In this document: positions 1 to 6,609 of the stretch, piece by piece
Layout of the letters: every line of letters starts with the position of its first letter
Position numbering within the stretch: position 1 is the stretch's first letter
Source of the DNA: Methylomonas sp.
GTDB taxonomy: Bacteria; Pseudomonadota; Gammaproteobacteria; Methylococcales; Methylomonadaceae
Assembly: GCA_028688235.1 (NCBI GenBank)
Contig: JAQTYP010000135.1
Location: forward strand, 1-8,309
DNA length: 8,309 nt
Direction: 5' to 3'
Position numbers and translations under genes: made by a program
The notes under the pieces: generated by a model
The model's input: the letters and a program-made list of their open reading frames with translations, nothing else
What the model was told of the DNA's origin: nothing
Database searches by the model: none

Positions 1-2356
1 GGGCCAGCATGCCGCTGATGGCACGTTTGACTTCGTCTATCGCCTCGTAAATGATGCTGTAGTAATGCAGATCGATGTCTTTTTCCTCGATCAGCTTACG
101 GGCCACGGCATCGGCACGGACGTTGAAACCGATCAGGATCGCGCTGGAGGCCAATGCCAGATTGGCGTCGCCCTCGTTGATGCCGCCGACGCCGCCATAG
201 ACGCATATGACCTGGACTTCGTCGGTGGACAAGCTGACCAGCGATTCGCGCAGGGCTTCCAAACTGCCTTGAACGTCGGTTTTGATGACGACATTCAACG
301 TGGCCGTTTCGCCAGCGGTCATTCTGGAGAAAACGTCGTCCAGTTTTGACGCGGCCGCAGCCTGACGGCTGGATTTCTTCCTGTCTTCGCGGTGTGCCGC
401 CAGATCGCGGGCAACCCGTTCGTTTTGTACGACCAGGAACTCGTCACCGGCATCAGGCGTTCCGGATAAACCCAATATTTCCACGGGCGTGCTGGGGCCG
501 CCGGATTTGATGGCGTGAGCGTTTTCGTCGAACATTGCCCGAATCCGGCCGTATTCATGGCCGCACAATACGAATTCACCTTTGTTCAGGGTGCCTTTTT
601 GTATCAATATCGTGGCGACGGCGCCTCGGCCCTTGTCCAAACGCGACTCTATACAGACGCCGGAGGCGGTGCCTTCTTTGGGGGCCTTCAGTTCCAATAC
701 TTCGGCCAACACGATCAAGGATTCAATCAAATCGTCTATGCCGGCACCGGTTTTAGCGGACACCTTCAAGAACTGCACGTCTCCGCCCCATTCTTCGGGC
801 ACGACGTTCAGCGTGGCCAGTTCCTGCATCACACGGTCAGGGTTGGCTTCGGGTTTGTCGATCTTGTTCAATGCGACGATCATAGGCACGTTGGCGGCGC
901 GCGCATGCTCGATAGCTTCCTTGGTTTGCGGCATCACGCCATCGTCCGCGGCGACTACCACGATAACGATGTCGGTGACTTCGGCGCCTCGGGCACGCAT
1001 CGCGGTAAACGCGGCGTGGCCTGGGGTATCCAGGAAAGTCACCGCACCATGGTCGGTCTTGACTTGGTAAGCGCCGATGTGCTGGGTAATCCCGCCTGCT
1101 TCGCCAGCGGCGACGCGGGTTTTGCGGATGTAATCGAGCAGTGAGGTCTTGCCGTGGTCGACGTGGCCCATGATCGTGACGATAGGGGCCCTAGCCAGCA
1201 ATTTGCGCTCGTCTGCTTCACCGATCGCTTCAGCCAGCATTTCCTGCTCTAAATCGTCCTCGCTTTGCATGACTGCGGTATGGCCCAACTCTTCGACCAG
1301 AATCACCGCCGTTTCTTGGTCGATAGGCTGGTTGATCGTGGTCATGATGCCCAACTTCATCAATTGCTTGATGATTTCGGCGGCCTTGATGTTCATTTTG
1401 GCGGCCAGGTCGGAGACGATGATGGTTTCCGGAATCCTGACTTCCAGTTTGCTTGGTGCGGCCGGTTTTTCGAATTTGTGTTTGCCGGTTTGAAGCTCTA
1501 TTTCGAACTCGGGTTTTTCCCGGCGTTGAGGCTTGCCTTTTTTACCTTTGCCGCCGCGGCGGCTGGCGTCGCCGTTATCGTGGCTGATTTCAGGCGCCGG
1601 CCCGCGGCTGGGTTTGAATTCCTGTTTCTTTTTGTGCAGCGTTTGCTGTTTGGCTTCGGCGGCTTTGCGGACTTTTTCGGCGTTTCTTTCGACGGCCGCT
1701 TCCAGGCGTTGCTTTTTCTCCAGTTCCAGCCGTTCTTCTTCGCTCAGTTCGGGCTTTGCGGGTTGTTTTGCTTCGACGCTTTTTTCTTCAGTCGCTATTG
1801 GAGTGACTTCGGCGGGTTTGCTTTCGGTTTGGACGGTTGCCTCGGCGATCGCGGCTTCAGTTGCGGACGGTTCCGCCTTGCTGGTAAGTTCGGCGGCTTC
1901 CACTTCGGCTTTTAACTGGAGCTCGTGCTGGCGGCGTTTTTCTTCTTCGGCGGCTTGTTGGCGTTTTTGTGCCTCCAGAGCGGCCAAGGCTTGTCTGGCG
2001 CGTTCCGCTTCTTTTTGTTCGTCGCTAATGACGGCTTCGGTGCGTTTGATATAAGTCTTTTGCTTACGCACTTCGACGCTGACGGTTTTAGTTCCGGTGC
2101 CGGGTGCGCTGGATTGTCTCAGTTCGGTTTTGGTGCTGCGTTTCAAGGTGATGCGCTTGGGCGCGGCGGCTTCCTGATCGGCTTCGGTTTTACCGTGACG
2201 TTTGCGTAAATGTGCCAGTAATTTGACTTTTTCGTCTTCGCTGATGATGTCGTCGGGTTCTGTGGCGCTTAAGCCGGCTTCTTTCAGTTGTTCCAGAAAG
2301 CGATCTAAAGGGATGCCGACAACTTCGGCCAATTCCTGTACTGTTTTATCACTCAT
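1..2356 (-). CDS. infB: Translation initiation factor IF-2, C-terminus cut by window edge
   Basis: GTPase that brings initiator fMet-tRNA to the 30S subunit and promotes 70S joining. It reads open from the ATG at 2356 to the window edge, giving 785 codons; roughly 100 residues of the C-terminal tRNA-binding domain are missing. Visible parts: an IF2_N domain at 1-52, an IF2-associated segment at about 63-105, a Lys/Glu/Ala/Gln-rich coiled-coil-like stretch at about 115-235, a basic linker at about 255-290, a second IF2_N domain at about 305-365, then the G domain. G motifs are intact: GHVDHGKT (397-404), DTPGH (443-447), NKID (497-500), SAK (533-535). Domain II follows, then domain III, ending in the family-typical run ISGMLA. 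The P-loop position nearly matches E. coli IF2 (about 398), so full length is probably near 890. It is the third gene of the rimP-nusA-infB operon, starting 14 bases after nusA. The start is supported by a strong Shine-Dalgarno and the typical N-terminus MSDKTVQELA. Confidence 0.98.
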   Translation of the reverse strand, partial: MSDKTVQELAEVVGIPLDRFLEQLKEAGLSATEPDDIISEDEKVKLLAHLRKRHGKTEADQEAAAPKRITLKRSTKTELRQSSAPGTGTKTVSVEVRKQKTYIKRTEAVISDEQKEAERARQALAALEAQKRQQAAEEEKRRQHELQLKAEVEAAELTSKAEPSATEAAIAEATVQTESKPAEVTPIATEEKSVEAKQPAKPELSEEERLELEKKQRLEAAVERNAEKVRKAAEAKQQTLHKKKQEFKPSRGPAPEISHDNGDASRRGGKGKKGKPQRREKPEFEIELQTGKHKFEKPAAPSKLEVRIPETIIVSDLAAKMNIKAAEIIKQLMKLGIMTTINQPIDQETAVILVEELGHTAVMQSEDDLEQEMLAEAIGEADERKLLARAPIVTIMGHVDHGKTSLLDYIRKTRVAAGEAGGITQHIGAYQVKTDHGAVTFLDTPGHAAFTAMRARGAEVTDIVIVVVAADDGVMPQTKEAIEHARAANVPMIVALNKIDKPEANPDRVMQELATLNVVPEEWGGDVQFLKVSAKTGAGIDDLIESLIVLAEVLELKAPKEGTASGVCIESRLDKGRGAVATILIQKGTLNKGEFVLCGHEYGRIRAMFDENAHAIKSGGPSTPVEILGLSGTPDAGDEFLVVQNERVARDLAAHREDRKKSSRQAAAASKLDDVFSRMTAGETATLNVVIKTDVQGSLEALRESLVSLSTDEVQVICVYGGVGGINEGDANLALASSAILIGFNVRADAVARKLIEEKDIDLHYYSIIYEAIDEVKRAISGMLA

Positions 2357-2360
2357 AGTA

Positions 2361-2367
2361 TCCTCCT
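2361..2367 (-). promoter_or_regulatory. Shine-Dalgarno of infB
   Basis: The minus strand reads AGGAGGA, four bases before the ATG at 2356. It sits wholly in the 14-base gap after the nusA stop codon and fixes the infB start. It suggests that infB can load ribosomes on its own as well as by coupling to nusA. Confidence 0.9.
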
Positions 2368-2370
2368 ATA

Positions 2371-3882
2371 TTAGCCCTTATCCTCAGCGAACCAAGATTC
2401 GCGGGCTTTCATAATTAATTTACCGGCCCGTTCCTCATTCATCCCTGCGTATTCAATAATGTCATCGATAGCCTGTTCGGCCAAATCGTCCAGCGTGACA
2501 ATGCCTTTGGCCGCCATTTCATGCGCCAATTTATCATCCATGCCTTCTAATGCTAACAGTTCGGAACTAGGTTCGGAGGTTTCGATTTTTTCTTCCGAAG
2601 CGATGGCTTTGATCAGCAATGCGTCTTTGGCCCGGCTGCGAAGCGCTTCGACCAGTTCTTCGTCGAAGCCCTCGATTTCCAGCATTTCATCGACTGGGAT
2701 GTAAGCAATTTCTTCAATGTTGCTCAAGCCGACTTCGACCAGGACGTCTGCGATTTCTTCGTCGACATCGAGCAGTTCCATAAACTCCTGTTTGGATTTG
2801 GAGGCCGATTCGTCCAGATTCTTGTCCACTTTGGAGGCGTCTTGGATATTCAGTTCCCACCCTGTGAGTTCAGAGGCCAAACGCACGTTTTGACCACCGC
2901 GGCCTATGGCCTGAGACAGGCTGTCGGTGGTTACGGCGACATCCATGCTGTGCTTGTCCTCATCGACGACGATGGATTGAATCTCGGCCGGCGACATGGC
3001 GTTGATGACGAACTGGGCTTCATTAGGATTCCAAAGAATAAGATCCACTCGTTCGCCGGCTAGTTCGTTCGATATCGCTTGCACGCGGGATCCGCGCATG
3101 CCGACGCAGGCGCCAACCGGATCCAGGCGGGGGTCGTTGGCTTTGACGGCGATCTTGGCGCGGGAGCCCGGATCGCGAGCCGCCGCGATGATGTCAATCA
3201 AACCTTCGCCGACTTCGGGTACTTCCAGTCTGAATAAGGCGATCAATAATTCCGGCGCCGTGCGGCTGACGAACAATTGCGGACCGCGGGGCTCGGAACG
3301 AACCGCTTTCAAATAGCCGCGAACACGGTCACCCATGCGGACGGGTTCCTTGGGGATCATGTCTTCGCGGGCGATGTAAGCCTCAACGTGGCCGCCGAGA
3401 TCCAAATATAGATTGCCTTTTTCTATACGCTTGACGATGCCGGTAATCAGTTCGCCAACACGGTCCTGATAGGCTTCGACGATTTTGCGGCGCTCGGCTT
3501 CGCGCACTTTTTGGATAATCACCTGCTTGGCGGTTTGCGCGGCGATGCGGCAGAATTCGACGGATTCGATTTCTTCTTCGATGTAATCGGCGACTTTGAT
3601 GTCCGGATTGTCGATTTGGGCTACTTCCAGCAAGACTTGCCAACTGGGGAATTCGACGTCGCCGTTGATTTCGGGGTTGGCTTCCACAACCAGCCAGCGA
3701 CGATAGGTCTTGTAATCGCCGGATTGGCGGTTGATGGAGACGCGGGCTTTGATCGGGTTTTCGTAACGTTTGACGGTTGCGGCTTCTAAGGCGGACTCGA
3801 TGGCCTGAAAGATGATCTCCTTGTCGATCTCTTTTTCGTTAGCAAAAACATCCGCTACCAATAAAATTTCTTTATTTGCCAC
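2371..3882 (-). CDS. nusA: Transcription termination/antitermination factor NusA
   Basis: RNA polymerase-associated factor that modulates pausing, intrinsic termination and antitermination. The protein has 503 residues (E. coli about 495). Visible order: N-terminal RNAP-binding domain (1-125; begins MANKEILLVADVFANEK), S1 domain (about 142-206), KH1 with GMRG at 261-264, KH2 with GRGG at 327-330, then two helix-hairpin-helix-like acidic repeats (about 366-425 and 440-500). The paired acidic repeats are typical of gammaproteobacterial NusA. The start is a GTG at 3882-3880, chosen because AGGAGG lies five bases upstream and because the N-terminus aligns with known NusA. The first 11 bases overlap the end of rimP, so translation is probably coupled. 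Family knowledge: in E. coli NusA controls its own operon through terminators upstream of rimP, and a comparable leader is present here. Confidence 0.98.
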   Translation of the reverse strand: MANKEILLVADVFANEKEIDKEIIFQAIESALEAATVKRYENPIKARVSINRQSGDYKTYRRWLVVEANPEINGDVEFPSWQVLLEVAQIDNPDIKVADYIEEEIESVEFCRIAAQTAKQVIIQKVREAERRKIVEAYQDRVGELITGIVKRIEKGNLYLDLGGHVEAYIAREDMIPKEPVRMGDRVRGYLKAVRSEPRGPQLFVSRTAPELLIALFRLEVPEVGEGLIDIIAAARDPGSRAKIAVKANDPRLDPVGACVGMRGSRVQAISNELAGERVDLILWNPNEAQFVINAMSPAEIQSIVVDEDKHSMDVAVTTDSLSQAIGRGGQNVRLASELTGWELNIQDASKVDKNLDESASKSKQEFMELLDVDEEIADVLVEVGLSNIEEIAYIPVDEMLEIEGFDEELVEALRSRAKDALLIKAIASEEKIETSEPSSELLALEGMDDKLAHEMAAKGIVTLDDLAEQAIDDIIEYAGMNEERAGKLIMKARESWFAEDKG

Positions 3883-4357
3883 TACGTCCTCCTTTTTTTA
3901 ATAAATATTCCGGCACTAATCGCGCCTTGCTCATTGCTTGAAAAGGAACTTTGATTGTTTGTTCGCCTTCCTGCAACACTACATCGTCACCGTCGACCGC
4001 CTGAATCAGACCGGTTATTTTTCTACGTTTATCTATGGGTTTAAACAAGTTGACCGTTACGGTGCCGCCTATGAACCGTTCGAATTGGTCAATCTTGAAA
4101 AAGGGTCTATCCTCTCCGGGCGAAGAGATTTCCAGTTGATACTCGCCTTGAATAGGGTCTTCCACATCCAGCATGCCGCTTAGCTGATGGCTGACTTTGG
4201 TGCAATCATCCAGCAATATGCCGTTTTCGCTGTCGATGTAAACGCGCAACATGCCGTGCTGTGGGTGAGGGTTGTATTCTATACCCACGCATTCGTAACC
4301 AAGACCTTCCACAATGGGTTCTATAAGTTCTACCAAATGCTCCGGAGCTTGTTTCAT
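3872..4357 (-). CDS. rimP: Ribosome maturation factor RimP
   Basis: Cytoplasmic factor needed for 30S subunit maturation. The 161 residues match the family's usual 150-160. The N-terminal alpha/beta domain (about 1-85) starts with MKQAPEHLVELIEPIVEGLG and ends in the family signature SSPGEDRP at 78-85; a C-terminal SH3-like barrel (about 88-155) follows, with KRRKITGLI near 110-118. In the signature, the position after SSPG is Glu, where relatives usually have a hydrophobic residue such as Leu or Met. The ATG at 4357 is preceded only by a weak AAGG about ten bases upstream. The gene lies just 23 bases after the T-tract of an intrinsic terminator, so its expression likely depends on readthrough or on a promoter inside the leader. 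It overlaps nusA by 11 bases, as first gene of the rimP-nusA-infB operon. Confidence 0.96.
   Translation of the reverse strand: MKQAPEHLVELIEPIVEGLGYECVGIEYNPHPQHGMLRVYIDSENGILLDDCTKVSHQLSGMLDVEDPIQGEYQLEISSPGEDRPFFKIDQFERFIGGTVTVNLFKPIDKRRKITGLIQAVDGDDVVLQEGEQTIKVPFQAMSKARLVPEYLLKKGGRSGK
3888..3893 (-). promoter_or_regulatory. Shine-Dalgarno of nusA, inside rimP
   Basis: The minus strand reads AGGAGG with a five-base spacer to the GTG start at 3882. The site is also rimP coding sequence: it encodes Gly-Gly in the C-terminal tail KKGGRSGK. It supports the GTG start and the overlapping gene arrangement. Confidence 0.88.
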
Positions 4358-4380
4358 TTAAGCTTTGCCTTTTTAAACAC

Positions 4381-4404
4381 AAAAAAAAAGAGCCTCAGGC
4401 TCTT
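4381..4404 (-). terminator. Intrinsic terminator T2, directly before rimP
   Basis: On the minus strand, AAGAGCC-TGA-GGCTCTT forms a 7-bp hairpin with a 3-base loop, merging into nine T residues. This is a canonical rho-independent terminator. It ends only 23 bases before the rimP ATG, so it works either as an attenuator of the rimP-nusA-infB operon or as a second stop for tRNA-Phe transcripts. Confidence 0.88.
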
Positions 4405-4418
4405 CCATAAACATTCTT

Positions 4419-4431
4419 CAGCCATAGGCTG
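4419..4431 (-). other. Middle hairpin in the tRNA-Phe/rimP leader
   Basis: The minus strand reads CAGCC-TAT-GGCTG, a 5-bp perfect inverted repeat with a 3-base loop, between the two terminators. No T-tract follows. Its AGCCT and GGCT arms are similar to arms of T2, so it could take part in alternative pairing. A role is inferred only. Confidence 0.45.
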
Positions 4432-4441
4432 TAAAAGCCCT

Positions 4442-4471
4442 AAAAACAAAAAACCCCATAAATGGGGCTCT
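4442..4471 (-). terminator. Intrinsic terminator T1, downstream of tRNA-Phe
   Basis: On the minus strand, CCCCA-TTTA-TGGGG is followed by T6-G-T5. The stem can extend with A-U and G-U pairs between the preceding AGAG and the first Ts of the tract. It begins about 19 bases after the encoded CCA of tRNA-Phe and is the natural end of the tRNA transcript. Confidence 0.85.
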
Positions 4472-4489
4472 TTGAAAACCTGGCAATTA

Positions 4490-4565
<76 letters not shown>

Positions 4566-4607
4566 ATAGATCATTGTTATTAGCGGTAAGTCACTAACAC
4601 TTCAGCC

Positions 4608-4636
4608 ATTATACTCATCATTTGTTTTTTATACAA
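4608..4636 (-). promoter_or_regulatory. Sigma70-like promoter of tRNA-Phe (and possibly rimP-nusA-infB)
   Basis: The minus strand has a perfect -10 TATAAT (4613-4608) and a -35-like TTGTAT (4636-4631) with the ideal 17-bp spacing. The -35 matches the consensus only in its TTG. Predicted transcription start is near 4601, about 35 bases before the tRNA 5' end. It is the best promoter-like sequence I found in the window. Confidence 0.7.
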
Positions 4637-4788
4637 TCGCGATTTGTTAATCCGGCAAATTAAGATGAGCGACAAGCAGATCGGCGTTTTAGTCCTAAAC
4701 GGCTAGGGTAGGGGACGAATCCCTTGCGCCTTGGCAAATTTGGCAGTTGCCATAGGGTTTTAACCCGATAAAGTCAAACATATGACTT
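4637..4788. other. Intergenic stretch dense in short inverted repeats
   Basis: No gene is recognisable in this stretch between the tRNA-Phe promoter and the small ORF. It holds five consecutive inverted repeats. CGTTTTAG/CTAAACG spans 4685-4701 with one bulge. GGGA-CGAA-TCCC spans 4712-4723, which on the minus strand has a UUCG loop. TGGCA-GT-TGCCA spans 4741-4752, GGGTT-TT-AACCC spans 4755-4766, and AAGTCA-AACATA-TGACTT spans 4771-4788, ending next to the stop codon of the small ORF. None has a convincing T-tract. It could be the 3' untranslated region of the small gene, a structured RNA, or chance. Confidence 0.4.
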
Positions 4789-5043
4789 CTAGCCCAACAG
4801 GTTTCTGACGCATTGCCTTGCAAAGGCCCTGATTGGCATGCCGAGGTTCATGTAATTATTAAACAGTTGATCGACATCTAAAGGATTGAGATAAACATAG
4901 ACTCCGCATCCCGTCCGGGCGACGAATTCCCGACTCAATGTTTCGATAAATGCAAAACGTTCAACATACATGTCATTGATTTCAGTGAAGGTTTCCATGA
5001 CGCCCACCATTTTGGTTGATTTTACTTGATATCTATCAAGCAT
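4789..5043 (-). CDS. Small hypothetical protein (84 residues)
   Basis: I do not recognise this protein. The ATG at 5043 gives 84 residues ending ARQCVRNLLG. No signal peptide or membrane segment is visible. The composition is plausible for a soluble protein, with a mixed helix-like first half (about 20-42) and aromatic/hydrophobic runs such as GCGVYVYLNPLDVDQLF (46-62). There are two cysteines (46 and 78) with no motif around them. The start is uncertain: there is no clear Shine-Dalgarno before 5043, and in-frame ATGs at codons 12 and 16 are alternatives, the latter preceded by GGTGGG. Some AGA, AGG and CGG codons occur, unlike the neighbouring operon genes. It is isolated, with about 195 bases to the upstream gene. 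It may be a real small gene or a chance ORF. Confidence 0.45.
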   Translation of the reverse strand: MLDRYQVKSTKMVGVMETFTEINDMYVERFAFIETLSREFVARTGCGVYVYLNPLDVDQLFNNYMNLGMPIRAFARQCVRNLLG

Positions 5044-5068
5044 AAGCTAGGCCAGCTTTGGTAAAAGT

Positions 5069-5078
5069 TTGACGTCAA
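5069..5078. other. 10-bp perfect palindrome upstream of the small ORF
   Basis: TTGACGTCAA is a perfect palindrome 26 bases before the possible ATG at 5043. It could be an operator half-site pair or part of a -35 element (TTGACG on the minus strand), but I see no matching -10 box at a normal distance. Low support. Confidence 0.25.
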
Positions 5079-5145
5079 TCACATAAAGCCGTGCGGATGA
5101 TCTTGAAGAGGCTTTGGCAGGATTAGGTTGGAACGTATGCCAAAA

Positions 5146-5173
5146 CTGTCAGCGCGGATGTCACGAATGACAG
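5146..5173 (-). terminator. Weak terminator-like hairpin downstream of the thioredoxin-like gene
   Basis: On the minus strand, CTGTCA and TGACAG are separated by 16 bases and followed by TTTTGG. The same CTGTCA arm can instead form a tighter TGTCA-TTCG-TGACA hairpin (5172-5159). It lies about 65 bases after the stop of the 5724-5239 gene. The T-run is short, so termination is only possible, not clear. The remaining gap from 5044 to 5238 shows nothing else apart from the palindrome at 5069. Confidence 0.3.
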
Positions 5174-5238
5174 AAAAGGCGAGTCGAAGGTTGGTTTCGG
5201 GATAGGCCCGACATAAATGCCGGGTGCGGTAACAGATA

Positions 5239-5724
5239 TCAAGGGATGATGTCGGCGATCCTGGTCTCCAATTCTTCCAGTTTCAACGCACCGCTTTTCC
5301 CGCTTCGCTGATGCGATGACGAAAAGAAATAAGTTCTCGGCAATTCGCCGTACCAACCGGGATCGATTTCGTAACGCAGTTTCTGGGCATCGTCGTTCCC
5401 GAAAATCCAGTTCTGCAGATTATCAAGTTTATGTTGAGTCAGTATGGTGTTAACTTGGTCACTGGCACCGGGTTCATCGGTAGACAGCATGATCATCGTT
5501 AATTGCGGGTGACGCTGATGGAGTTGATAAAGTACATCCATGTCTTTCAAACACGAAGGGCAGTCTATGGACCAAATCGCGAGGACGAAGGGTTTTTCGA
5601 TATTTTCACTGAGTATTTGCTGATAGCTGCCGGTAGCGAAGGTTTTGAGCGTATGCTCATCGCCTCGGGTGGTGCTGGAGGCCGCAAGCAGGGTCAGGAG
5701 TGCAATAGAGAGATTTCTGAACAT
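5239..5724 (-). CDS. Secreted thioredoxin-like (TlpA/AhpC-type) protein
   Basis: Predicted periplasmic thiol-disulfide protein of 161 residues. A short signal peptide is visible (MFRNLSIALLTLLAASS, cleavage likely near residue 17-21). The thioredoxin fold follows: strand FVLAIWSID (46-54), active-site CPSC at 55-58 in the usual W-x-x-x-C-x-x-C context, strand LTMIMLSTD (75-83), and the cis-proline segment LPRTYFF with Pro129. No membrane anchor is seen after the signal. TlpA-like proteins usually have CxxC with varied central residues, so CPSC is compatible with redox activity; the substrate (for instance cytochrome c maturation or another partner) cannot be read from the sequence. The ATG at 5724 lacks a clear Shine-Dalgarno but is placed directly before the signal peptide. 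No cytochrome or Dsb partner is adjacent. Confidence 0.82.
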   Translation of the reverse strand: MFRNLSIALLTLLAASSTTRGDEHTLKTFATGSYQQILSENIEKPFVLAIWSIDCPSCLKDMDVLYQLHQRHPQLTMIMLSTDEPGASDQVNTILTQHKLDNLQNWIFGNDDAQKLRYEIDPGWYGELPRTYFFSSSHQRSGKSGALKLEELETRIADIIP

Positions 5725-5836
5725 GATGGTGATGGCGTGGGATTGAGCATCCGAACATGATAACCGAGCCGCGCAGTCAGATAAAGAACAGACGAATATT
5801 GGTCGGCAAATAGATTAGAGGGCTACCGACTTAAGC

Positions 5837-5877
5837 CGGGACAGTCAGAGGTTAAGCCTCCCTCTGTGTCCCGTTTT
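5837..5877 (+). terminator. Terminator-like hairpin pointing along the plus strand
   Basis: CGGGACA (5837-5843) pairs with TGTCCCG (5867-5873) and CAGAGG (5846-5851) pairs with CCTCTG (5861-5866). This gives a 13-bp stem with a 2-base bulge and a 9-base loop, followed on the plus strand by TTTT. Read on the minus strand the same hairpin has no T-run. It lies in the 193-base gap between the DedA gene and the thioredoxin-like gene, both on the minus strand. It may still end DedA transcripts inefficiently, or it may serve an unseen plus-strand RNA. Confidence 0.45.
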
Positions 5878-5917
5878 AAACGAGAAGCCGATTAGAGCGC
5901 ATCGGTTCGATATGTCA

Positions 5918-6520
5918 TTATTTCTGACCAGTCTTATGGTCGGACTTTTTGCGCCAATAGAGATAAGCAAGCGATACGAGTGCTACAACGAATATTGCGA
6001 TGTTGGCGCTCTTGACCGATTCGACTACCGCCTCGCCGTAGTGATAATACAGCGTAAAATAGCTTATCGAAGAAATGGTGCAGGCGACAAGATCGGAGAG
6101 AGCGAATTTGACCAGCCTCATCTGTGCCAGTCCTGCGGTCAAAAACAAGCCGTTGCGCACGCCGAAAGGAATGAATCGCCCCAAGAGCAACGTAACGATG
6201 CCGTATCGTTGGTAATAGCTATGGATGGTATCGATTCTTTGCGGCGTGGCTATGTCGGCAAAAAGCCTGAGATGCAGTAGTTTCGGCCCCAGCACCCTCC
6301 CTAAGCCATAGCAGATGAGATCGGAAAAATAAGCGCCAAGATAGACCGCAGTGTATAACTGCGGCCAATAATCGGGATTCTGGCTGGCCAACAGGGCGGC
6401 GATAAACAACATGCCGTCTTCCGATACCGGAATATTGAATCCGGCCAGCAATAACAAGCCAAAGATCAGGTAAGGCGCGAACTCGATATGGTTTTGAATG
6501 AAAGAAATCAGTTCGGACAT
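5918..6520 (-). CDS. DedA-family (VTT/SNARE-associated) inner membrane protein
   Basis: Integral membrane protein of 200 residues, the usual DedA size. Family knowledge: DedA proteins are proposed or shown to flip polyprenyl-phosphate or phospholipids across the membrane and support envelope homeostasis. Visible features: first hydrophobic helix YLIFGLLLLAGF (17-28); re-entrant-type segment with acidic pair NIPVSEDGML (29-38, Glu34/Asp35); AVYLGAYFSDLICYGLGRVLG (58-78); the DedA signature LLLGRFIPFGVRNGLFLTAGL (111-131) with Arg115, Pro118 and Arg122; and a C-terminal helix IAIFVVALVSLAYLYW (174-189) ending in a basic tail that suggests a cytoplasmic C-terminus. The ATG at 6520 lacks a strong Shine-Dalgarno. 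It lies 89 bases after the upstream PilZ-REC gene with no terminator seen between, so cotranscription is possible. The exact substrate cannot be named. Confidence 0.9.
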   Translation of the reverse strand: MSELISFIQNHIEFAPYLIFGLLLLAGFNIPVSEDGMLFIAALLASQNPDYWPQLYTAVYLGAYFSDLICYGLGRVLGPKLLHLRLFADIATPQRIDTIHSYYQRYGIVTLLLGRFIPFGVRNGLFLTAGLAQMRLVKFALSDLVACTISSISYFTLYYHYGEAVVESVKSANIAIFVVALVSLAYLYWRKKSDHKTGQK

Positions 6521-6609
6521 GGCGGCATGCGTTAAAAGCTTCTATCTACAATTTCGTGCTGCTTACGGAGCTCGGTTAAGTCTGAGGGCATGGATCGCCT
6601 GTGGGGGGC
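6521..6609. other. Short gap between the PilZ-REC and DedA genes
   Basis: Eighty-nine bases with no terminator hairpin, no convincing promoter and no strong Shine-Dalgarno before the DedA start. This is compatible with transcription continuing from the signalling genes into the DedA gene. Confidence 0.3.

Noticed and set aside
515..1144. 209-residue open frame on the plus strand opposite infB
   Set aside because: It lies fully antisense to the IF2 G domain and domain II, whose motifs are intact on the minus strand; the plus frame shows no recognisable domain.
1901..1903. In-frame GTG at IF2 codon 152 as a second start for a shorter IF2 form, as in E. coli
   Set aside because: The position is similar to the E. 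coli internal start, but no Shine-Dalgarno-like sequence precedes it, so I cannot support it.
1265..1915. 216-residue Phe/Gly/Ala-rich open frame on the plus strand that looks membrane-like
   Set aside because: It is the antisense of the Lys/Glu/Ala-rich IF2 linker: lysine codons read backwards give Phe/Leu. The hydrophobic look is an artefact.
5123..5356. 77-residue minus-strand frame overlapping the end of the thioredoxin-like gene
   Set aside because: It overlaps the better-supported gene in another frame, shows no motif, and starts inside it without a ribosome site.
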